Assembly (NCBI GenBank): GCA_004357005.1
Contig: SMWH01000083.1
Coordinates: forward strand, 1 to 6,601
DNA from: Gammaproteobacteria bacterium
Lineage (GTDB): Bacteria; Pseudomonadota; Gammaproteobacteria; SMWH01
Length of the DNA: 6,601 nucleotides
Direction: 5' to 3'
In this document: positions 1 through 5,691 of the stretch, piece after piece
Position numbering within the stretch: position 1 is the first letter of the stretch
How the letters are laid out: each line of letters begins with the position of its first letter
Notes under the pieces: generated by a model
The model's input: only the letters and a program-made list of their open reading frames with translations
What the model was told of the DNA's origin: nothing
Database searches by the model: none
Made by a program: the position numbers and the translations under genes

Positions 1-1720
1 CAGTGCGGCTGTCAGGACCGGCGAAGTGGTAATTGTACAGCACCGCCCGCAGATACCTCGGTGGGCGCTCGGGAAAGGGGTTGTGCTCCAATAGAACCAA
101 AACGTCTTCCGTGCCTTGTCCCAGAGCGACCATGAAGTTGCTAAACCAGGGATTACGCCGATAGTCGCCCAGTGCGGCAAACCACATCTGCCAGTCCAGT
201 CTGGGCTGATGCGGGATATTCCAGCGGGGGCGCCGCGCCAGCGGCCCGGGTTTGTAGCGGAAGGTGTAGCTCTCCCATCTCTCCCCATCCATGGAACCTT
301 GAACATCTATTTCAGGGCGGCGCATGGTCATCACCGCGAACAAACCGTAGTTGTTGGCGATGTGCAATGGCAGTGCCCAGCGCACCAGGTGGGCGGCCCT
401 TCCGAGGTCACCCCGGTTAAAAGTGCTCCACATGAGCAGGCTGCTTACCAGCAGGATTATCCCAGCCAACGCTCCGGCGGCCATCGTGGACGCGCGACCC
501 GCCCGTTTCGGGACGCTCTGATCACGCCAACGCGCCGGAATGACCCGTCCAATGGCCTGATCATCAAAACACAACAGGCAAACGAGGATCGTCAGCAAAT
601 TGAAGAAGTTGTAGTTGCCGGTGAGCAGAATGAACACCTCGAGGATGATGAAGTTCCACGCGGCGAAAAACCGGATGCGCCGGGGCAGGAACAGCAGGAA
701 TGGTACGACCAATTCAATAATAAACATGATCGCGACGCTTGCCTCCTGGAACCAGAACGGCAAATGGTGCGCATACCACGCCAGCGGCGTGGGCAAAGGC
801 TGGGTCTCGTAGTGAAAATACAGCGCCGTCAGATCCCCCCAGGTCGGATCCCCGCTGAGCAGCTTGACAGCGCCGGAAAGGAACATGAAGCGGAACAGCA
901 GCCAGCGGAACAACCACACGCCAATGCGCGGGTGTGACGGCAAGAACATCGCAAGGAATCCGCACTCCAGCAGGAAGATATCCCACTGGAAGGACATGAA
1001 CTGCTGTCCACCATGGAAAAGCGACAGATAACACAGCCACAGCAGCAACAAACACAGCCGGGTGGCGATATTGAAAAACAGCAACACCGACAGGATGATC
1101 CCCGCCCACGTGATCACAAGCACTGCAATGTCCGATGGCGAAAACCACAGGAGCGAAGGGATCAGCCAGTAGCGCTCGAGCCCCAGATGCCGTTCGACGG
1201 CATAAAAGAAATCACCGACCGGGAGAATGCCGTTTTCGCCGATCAAACCCGGCCATTGCACCGCCCAGGACACGAACGCAGCCAGGTAGATCAGTGCAAA
1301 CAGCCGCAGGAACAACCAGGTTGTCAGAGTGTATTCGGCTGGTATCCACTCTTTGCCCCATACGATCCTGCTCACCCGGACGGCCCAGTCCCGGTTAGCG
1401 GATACAAAACGGTATTTGAGTTCCGCCAGGGGCGCGAAACCGGGTAGCCAGCGGTAGAGGCGCAACCAGAAACGATAACCGGGTACGTGGGCGAGCGTGC
1501 GAAAGGCGGCATGGGCGCCTGCCACGATGCTCCCGTCAGTGTCTATATACTGGATGGCTTCACGGCATTGGGCCTCGGTGAGATCGGGGAACTGATTCAG
1601 TGCTTCCTGGTACGGCCGGTATTCAACCGCTTCCCCCGTGAGCCGCTGGGCATAGCGGACGGAATAACAGCAGTACTCACATCTGCCGTCATAAAGAAGT
1701 AGTGGTTTGCTGCGGGGCAT
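1..1720 (-). CDS. DCC (DUF393) thiol-oxidoreductase domain fused to lipase maturation factor (LMF1-like) membrane protein; C-terminus cut by window edge
   Basis: Reading the complement from ATG at 1720 gives 573 uninterrupted codons to the window edge. Residues about 7-115 look like a DCC/DUF393 domain: YDGRCEYCC with Cys14 and Cys17 as the CxxC pair (plus Cys18), ending in the family-like YRFVSANRDW near 103-112. From about 120 the protein is a multi-spanning membrane protein with hydrophobic segments near 134-152, 197-216, 221-235, 267-285, 327-345, 352-384 and 412-431. The last part carries the LMF hallmark stretch: NNYGLFAVMTMRRPEI (456-471), GSMDGERWESY, then PHQPRLDWQMWFAAL (503-517). 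LMF1 in animals helps fold dimeric lipases in the ER; the bacterial role is not established. Probably only a few dozen C-terminal residues are missing. An in-frame TAG at 1745-1747 with no alternative start after it fixes the start at 1720. No good Shine-Dalgarno sequence is visible. A terminator lies just upstream, so the gene probably has its own promoter. Family assignment is firm; the client protein is unknown. Confidence 0.93.
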   Translation of the reverse strand, partial: MPRSKPLLLYDGRCEYCCYSVRYAQRLTGEAVEYRPYQEALNQFPDLTEAQCREAIQYIDTDGSIVAGAHAAFRTLAHVPGYRFWLRLYRWLPGFAPLAELKYRFVSANRDWAVRVSRIVWGKEWIPAEYTLTTWLFLRLFALIYLAAFVSWAVQWPGLIGENGILPVGDFFYAVERHLGLERYWLIPSLLWFSPSDIAVLVITWAGIILSVLLFFNIATRLCLLLLWLCYLSLFHGGQQFMSFQWDIFLLECGFLAMFLPSHPRIGVWLFRWLLFRFMFLSGAVKLLSGDPTWGDLTALYFHYETQPLPTPLAWYAHHLPFWFQEASVAIMFIIELVVPFLLFLPRRIRFFAAWNFIILEVFILLTGNYNFFNLLTILVCLLCFDDQAIGRVIPARWRDQSVPKRAGRASTMAAGALAGIILLVSSLLMWSTFNRGDLGRAAHLVRWALPLHIANNYGLFAVMTMRRPEIDVQGSMDGERWESYTFRYKPGPLARRPRWNIPHQPRLDWQMWFAALGDYRRNPWFSNFMVALGQGTEDVLVLLEHNPFPERPPRYLRAVLYNYHFAGPDSRT

Positions 1721-1773
1721 GCCGACGGGGCCTCGACGCCAAGCCTAGCATGGTGAGCGAGGTTGACCGGCAC

Positions 1774-1801
1774 AAAAAAAGGGCCGCGTCGGACCGCGGC
1801 C
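1774..1801 (-). terminator. Rho-independent terminator
   Basis: On the minus strand a perfect 7-bp GC stem (GGCCGCG, 6-nt loop, CGCGGCC; stem arms 1795-1801 and 1782-1788) is followed one base later by a run of seven T (1780-1774). It begins 20 bases after the stop of the small exported protein gene. It should end transcription of that gene, and possibly of the sulfotransferase upstream of it, before the LMF-like gene begins at 1720. Confidence 0.9.
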
Positions 1802-1821
1802 TAATCCCCCTTGCTGACCGT

Positions 1822-2184
1822 CTAGTACGCATCGACCAGAAGCGTTGCATCGAGAACAGGATCTTCGTTGTTGGGTCGCGCTGCGGCGACGTTTTCACCG
1901 GCCAGGCCGTTCGGGAACAGATCGCCCTGCAGGGCGATTAATGCCTTGTTGGCCTGTTCGACGATCGCGTTGCCCTGCTCGCGGACAAAGGCAACCCGAG
2001 TTTTTTCCACCTGCGCGCCGATATTCAACTGCATCCGGTCAAGCGCCAAGTCGCTCTGGGCCGCGATCTGAGCCGCGTGCACACCCGCGAACTCCGGGTG
2101 TACGTCCTTGAAGGACTCGGCATGCGCGGCGAAAAGCGCTCCAGCCAAAAGGGTCGTTAGTATGAAACGGTACACATTCTTCAT
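1822..2184 (-). CDS. Small exported protein of unknown function (120 aa)
   Basis: I do not recognise this protein. It starts MKNVYRFILTTLLAGALFAA, a typical Sec signal peptide (basic n-region, hydrophobic core), with probable signal peptidase I cleavage after AHA near residue 22. The mature chain of about 98 residues has no cysteine and no membrane segment. It is Ala- and Gln-rich in the middle (about residues 35-90), which suggests amphipathic helix, and ends in an acidic tail (DPVLDATLLVDAY). The start at 2184 is chosen because a strong Shine-Dalgarno AGGAGG (2190-2195) lies 5 bases upstream and the signal peptide begins there; the frame is open further upstream but that extension lacks these signs and would overlap the sulfotransferase end. 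It lies 76 bases downstream of the sulfotransferase on the same strand and is closed by a clear terminator. A periplasmic or secreted location is inferred; the function is unknown. Confidence 0.8.
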   Translation of the reverse strand: MKNVYRFILTTLLAGALFAAHAESFKDVHPEFAGVHAAQIAAQSDLALDRMQLNIGAQVEKTRVAFVREQGNAIVEQANKALIALQGDLFPNGLAGENVAAARPNNEDPVLDATLLVDAY

Positions 2185-2189
2185 GACAC

Positions 2190-2195
2190 CCTCCT
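2190..2195 (-). promoter_or_regulatory. Strong Shine-Dalgarno site of the small exported protein gene
   Basis: AGGAGG on the minus strand, five bases before the ATG at 2184. It is the only strong ribosome binding site visible in the window and decides the start of this gene. A possible 6-bp hairpin (CCTCGA at 2217-2222 with TCGAGG at 2193-2198, minus-strand reading) would cover half of it. Confidence 0.75.
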
Positions 2196-2260
2196 CGATG
2201 ACCTCGTTATTCGGCGTCGAGGATAGTGTGGGCGTTCGGGTGCCCCGGGTCGGTGCGGGA

Positions 2261-3742
2261 TTACCCCGGAGCCTGTGACTTATTACCAAGTCTCTTCCGG
2301 GCATCGGCGATCCCCGCGCGGAACGGCTCCAGGTGCGATTCATAGCGTTTCCAGCGCCCAACGGAGCTTTGATAGATCGCCCGCCTTACCTGGCTGATAC
2401 TTGCAGTGCGCACGGCGCTTCTGGTGGTGTGAAACGAGCGCCAGCCTTCGTCCCACTCCACGGCGATTCGCTCAAACAATCCGCGTACCACGGCATCGGG
2501 CGCTGTGACGAGATCCTCGTAGTCAACCACGTGCACGTAATCCGGCCAACGCTGTTGCCAGTAGCCGGCCATCGCATCACACATGCCGATAAATTGCCCG
2601 AGCTCATACAGATCGTAGCTGAATGCAGTTTCGCTGAAGCCAGTGCCAAAACATGACACTCCCACATCCATCAAATCACGCCGACAGACAATCACGGCCG
2701 CCTCCGGAAACATCAGCCGCAGGAAGCCGACCAGGTTTACGTTGAAAGGCATTTTGTCAACGAGGTACCGGACCCCGTCCGCCGGTTCGGGTAGACGCGC
2801 CAGATAGTCTTCCCCCATACGGGCCCAGACATCCGGCTCCATCTGATCCAGGCTTTCCAGTAACTCCCCTTTAAGGTCCGCGCGGCGCGCCCACTCGCTG
2901 ATCACGGTCTGCAAATCCAGCCGCTCGCCCAGGTTTTGGATTTCGGGGTGAGTGTTGAGGATTTGTGCCACCAGCGTCGTACCCGAGCGGGGCATGCCCG
3001 TCACGAATACCGGCCGGCGACTGGAACAGCCGCACCCGTTCAGGCGATCGCTTTCCTCGAAAAGTCGCAGGAAAGCGCCCGCGTTCCCCAGCTTGCGTGC
3101 AATGCCGAAGTCTTCATGTGCTCGTCGAATCCGATTGCCCTCGGTAAAGTCTTCGAAAGCCTGCGCATACTGTTCGGCACTTTCTGCCTGCTTGCCCAGC
3201 GCAAAGTGCAAACGGGCCCGCCGCCTCCAGTCCAGCAGTGGATTGCGCAGCGCGGCACGGAGCACATCGGAAGAAACCAGATCGGAGCGGCCCAGAAGCG
3301 TCAGGTCACACAGAGTATCCGGGTCCGTGGGATCCAGCTCCAATGCCTTCCGATAAGCCTCGGTGGCCTCTTCGAGATCGCCCAGTTCCCACCCGGCGAG
3401 CCCCATGGCCCTCAAGACACGGCCATCGTCCGGCCAGCGCGCCACCAGTTCCCGGCACAGCGCCAGCCTTTCTTCGTCCCGATCCAGTCCCCGCAAGACG
3501 CCAATCAGTTCGAGGCCCGCCTCCCGGTTCCCGGGATTCAGTGCCATCACCTTGTGCAGAGCGGCGGCGGCTTCGGTAGGCTGCTGTTGCCGCAGCCGGA
3601 TTCCTGCCAGAAAATGCCAGGCTTCGGCCTGGCTCTGATCTTCGCGGAGCACCTGGTGCACGAGACGAGACGCCTCGTCCAGACGGTCGGAGCGCAAGGC
3701 GGTGACCGCGCGTTGCATGAGTTGATCGAAAGAGGCTTTCAC
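2261..3742 (-). CDS. TPR-containing PAPS-dependent sulfotransferase
   Basis: Predicted to transfer sulfate from PAPS to an unidentified acceptor. Numbering from the GTG at 3742 (493 aa), the N-terminal part (about 39-140) holds three TPR-like helical repeats, the clearest ending in ATEAYRKALELDP. The sulfotransferase domain starts near 245 with the 5'-phosphosulfate loop TGMPRSGTTL (248-257), then NLGER (271-275, candidate catalytic Glu by analogy with tyrosylprotein sulfotransferases), DKMPFN (329-334) and the 3'-phosphate motif CRRDLMDVGVSCF (353-365, with Arg and Ser363). It ends with the family-typical VRTASISQVRRAIYQSSVGRW. No signal peptide is seen, so it is probably cytoplasmic. The start is uncertain: ATG at 3790 gives 509 aa but overlaps the divergent gene; GTG at 3742 or ATG at 3718 avoid that, and none has a clear Shine-Dalgarno. 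TPRs may bind the acceptor protein (inference). The domain call is firm, the substrate unknown. Confidence 0.93.
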   Translation of the reverse strand: MKASFDQLMQRAVTALRSDRLDEASRLVHQVLREDQSQAEAWHFLAGIRLRQQQPTEAAAALHKVMALNPGNREAGLELIGVLRGLDRDEERLALCRELVARWPDDGRVLRAMGLAGWELGDLEEATEAYRKALELDPTDPDTLCDLTLLGRSDLVSSDVLRAALRNPLLDWRRRARLHFALGKQAESAEQYAQAFEDFTEGNRIRRAHEDFGIARKLGNAGAFLRLFEESDRLNGCGCSSRRPVFVTGMPRSGTTLVAQILNTHPEIQNLGERLDLQTVISEWARRADLKGELLESLDQMEPDVWARMGEDYLARLPEPADGVRYLVDKMPFNVNLVGFLRLMFPEAAVIVCRRDLMDVGVSCFGTGFSETAFSYDLYELGQFIGMCDAMAGYWQQRWPDYVHVVDYEDLVTAPDAVVRGLFERIAVEWDEGWRSFHTTRSAVRTASISQVRRAIYQSSVGRWKRYESHLEPFRAGIADARKRLGNKSQAPG

Positions 3743-3771
3743 GAGAACGATAATAAATGCGCAAGCGCCAC
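3743..3771. promoter_or_regulatory. Candidate bidirectional promoter / AT-rich start region between divergent genes
   Basis: A short AT-rich patch in GC-rich DNA sits exactly where the two divergent genes meet. On the plus strand GATAAT (3749-3754) resembles a -10 box; on the minus strand the overlapping TATTAT (5 of 6 bases of TATAAT) lies 7 bases before the GTG at 3742. No convincing -35 hexamer was found on either side at normal spacing. If real, the minus transcript would start at or next to the GTG (leaderless or nearly so) and the plus transcript shortly before the alternative ATG at 3772. This is a weak, pattern-based call. Confidence 0.25.
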
Positions 3772-5691
3772 ATGAGTATCGCTGATCCACAACCGGCGCG
3801 CCTGTTCTTCACGGGGCTCTTGCTGGTGGCCGCTTCCGGCAACAACGCGGCGCCGGCGCCGCCTTTTGTTTTTTCCGACCAGACCGAAGCCGCCGGGTTC
3901 ACGCACGAAGGCGCCAGCTTCGCGGCAGCGGCGGCGGATTTTGACGGGGATGGCTGGCCGGATCTTGCTGTCAGCAACCACGGCCACATTCTCCTGTTCC
4001 GCAACACGCAGGATGGCCGCTTCGAAAACGTTACGAATCGCGGTGTTTTCGAGCGTGCCGACACCCACGGCCTTGCCTGGGTGGACTTCAACCGCGACGG
4101 CTGGCCGGATCTGTATGTGAGTCGCGGTGCCGAACTCGGACGTCGGGATCGCGCCAACGTGCTGCACATCAACCGGCAAGGCAAGCGATTTGAACTGGCA
4201 CAACTGGGTCCGGTGTTGAGCAACGCACCGGGGCGCGGCCGTTCCGCTGTTCCCTGGGACGTTGACGGCGACGGAAAGCTGGATCTGTTTATCAACAATT
4301 TCGTGAACGATGACAACGCGCAGATCCTGGCCATATACCGGCCGGAAGGTTTCGTGGATCTGGCAGAGCAATACAACTGGGCCAGGGTCTACGCCTCAGA
4401 TGTCACCGTCGTACCTCGCCGGGGCGGCACCTTGTATGTCACCCACGGTCATCCCCGTGCCGGTGGACGTGTTTGGCGCCTGACCCGCAAGGACAAGTTT
4501 GCGCCGTGGTCAGGGAGACTCAGCATCCCCAAGCAAACCGAAACCCGTGCTACCTATGTGGCTGCCGGAGACGTGGACAATGACGGTGACAGCGACTTGT
4601 ACTACGTAATGCGCCCGCGTTCTGGTGAAGGCGCGGTGCTCGCGGATCAGACGCTGCGTTTTCTGTTTCTGGTGAGCCGCAAGGGAGTGGAAAAAGGTTT
4701 TCAACTATGCGCGACCGGCAAGGCATCGCTGGAGTTCTGGAAAGAGGGTCTGCCGGAACCGGGGATTGCGCGTCTCGGAGAACGCAAACACCGCCTCACT
4801 CATCAGCCATGGCACCTGTCACTCGAATCGCTCATGTTCCAGGGCGAACCCGAGATTGCGGCAGACGAAACGGGATTGTTCCTGTGGCGCGATGCCGAGG
4901 GTTGCCTGACAGCGGAGTTCCACGGCAGCCCGGGCGAACTTCAATCAGTGGGCGGGCGCATCCGCATGAAGCAATCGCCGGAATCGTTTGAGCAATGGGG
5001 GACGAATCCTCCGCCGGCGGAGACCCGTAACAAGCTCTTTATCGACGACGGCGATGGATTTCTTGAAGACTCCGTGGGTGCCGGTGTCGATGACCCGGGC
5101 CCCGGCAACGACGCCGTTTTTGCGGATTTCAACAACGATGGCCGGCTGGACCTGTATGTGGTGAACGGCGGCATGTTTGGCAATCCCACCAACCGCCTCT
5201 ACCTCAATATGGGCAGCGGCCGGTTTCATGACGTCACGGCTTCTGCAAAGGCGGGCGGATACAAGGAAGGCCGCGGGGCATCAGTTCTGGTGTTCGACTA
5301 CGATCTGGATGGTGATCTGGATATGTTCATCACCAACGGTTTTGGTCCCTCACCTGAACGCGACCGGGGCCGCTACCAGTTGCTCCGCAACGACAGCGAC
5401 AGTGGCAACTGGTTGCGGGTGCAGCTCAAGCCCACCGTGAGCAATTCCATGGGTCTGGGTGTACGGCTGGTTCTGCAAGCCGGCGGGTTTACGCAATCAC
5501 GGCCCGTTACCGCGGGAACCGGCGCCTTCGCCACCAGCTGGTTACCGGTACACTTCGGCCTGAACGAAGAGAAGACGGGAACTTTGACCATCCACTGGCC
5601 CTCCGGCCAGACCCAGATCATCCCGGTCAAAGCCAATACGGCCATCGTAGCGACCGAACCATCGCCACCCGACAGCGGGGACATCCCATGA
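3757..5691 (+). CDS. Secreted CRTAC1-like FG-GAP/VCBS repeat protein with C-terminal ASPIC/UnbV domain
   Basis: 644 residues from ATG 3757; ATG 3772 is an equally plausible start five codons later, and neither has a good ribosome site. Residues about 12-32 form a signal-peptide-like segment (RLFFTGLLLVAASG). Six calcium-binding D-x-D/N-x-D-G loops of the FG-GAP/VCBS type follow, at residues 61, 110, 168, 272, 457 and 514 (for example DFDGDGWPDL, DVDGDGKLDL, DYDLDGDLDM), consistent with an integrin-alpha-like beta-propeller. Residues about 550-632 match the ASPIC/UnbV domain: GLGVRLVLQAGG, VTAGTGAF, HFGL, IHWPSGQTQ. A stretch of about 115 residues (300-415) between loops four and five has no repeat motif and holds the only two cysteines (318, 383). 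The protein probably acts outside the cytoplasm in adhesion or binding to a surface partner; no enzymatic role is evident. Its stop codon overlaps the start of the downstream sulfatase-like gene, and it diverges from the sulfotransferase. Confidence 0.92.
   Translation: MRKRHMSIADPQPARLFFTGLLLVAASGNNAAPAPPFVFSDQTEAAGFTHEGASFAAAAADFDGDGWPDLAVSNHGHILLFRNTQDGRFENVTNRGVFERADTHGLAWVDFNRDGWPDLYVSRGAELGRRDRANVLHINRQGKRFELAQLGPVLSNAPGRGRSAVPWDVDGDGKLDLFINNFVNDDNAQILAIYRPEGFVDLAEQYNWARVYASDVTVVPRRGGTLYVTHGHPRAGGRVWRLTRKDKFAPWSGRLSIPKQTETRATYVAAGDVDNDGDSDLYYVMRPRSGEGAVLADQTLRFLFLVSRKGVEKGFQLCATGKASLEFWKEGLPEPGIARLGERKHRLTHQPWHLSLESLMFQGEPEIAADETGLFLWRDAEGCLTAEFHGSPGELQSVGGRIRMKQSPESFEQWGTNPPPAETRNKLFIDDGDGFLEDSVGAGVDDPGPGNDAVFADFNNDGRLDLYVVNGGMFGNPTNRLYLNMGSGRFHDVTASAKAGGYKEGRGASVLVFDYDLDGDLDMFITNGFGPSPERDRGRYQLLRNDSDSGNWLRVQLKPTVSNSMGLGVRLVLQAGGFTQSRPVTAGTGAFATSWLPVHFGLNEEKTGTLTIHWPSGQTQIIPVKANTAIVATEPSPPDSGDIP

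Noticed and set aside
116..937. A 273-codon plus-strand frame (and other frames up to 1702) across the left third
   Set aside because: It is rich in Gln, Arg and Pro with no family resemblance and lies antisense to the LMF-like gene, whose continuous 573-codon frame has clear motifs. It is a shadow of that gene.
2241..2270. GC-rich stretch after the sulfotransferase stop as a terminator
   Set aside because: Only four-base pairings are possible and no T run follows on the minus strand, so read-through to the terminator at 1774-1801 is more likely.
1822..2361. Longer 179-codon version of the small exported protein starting at 2361
   Set aside because: The extension would overlap the last 100 bases of the sulfotransferase and bury the signal peptide; the strong Shine-Dalgarno site supports the start at 2184.
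2936..3775. A 279-codon plus-strand frame opposite the sulfotransferase
   Set aside because: It is antisense to the P-loop and TPR coding region, shows no domain, and its length is expected from high GC content.
3739..4371. A 210-codon minus-strand frame opposite the start of the VCBS gene
   Set aside because: The Val/Ala-rich product is what the complement of repeated Asp/Gly codons yields; no start signal or family match.
3306..4376. A 356-codon minus-strand frame spanning the divergent junction
   Set aside because: It crosses the ends of two well-supported genes in other frames, and its product is a low-complexity Ser/Arg/Pro sequence without motifs. The VCBS and sulfotransferase frames explain the DNA better.
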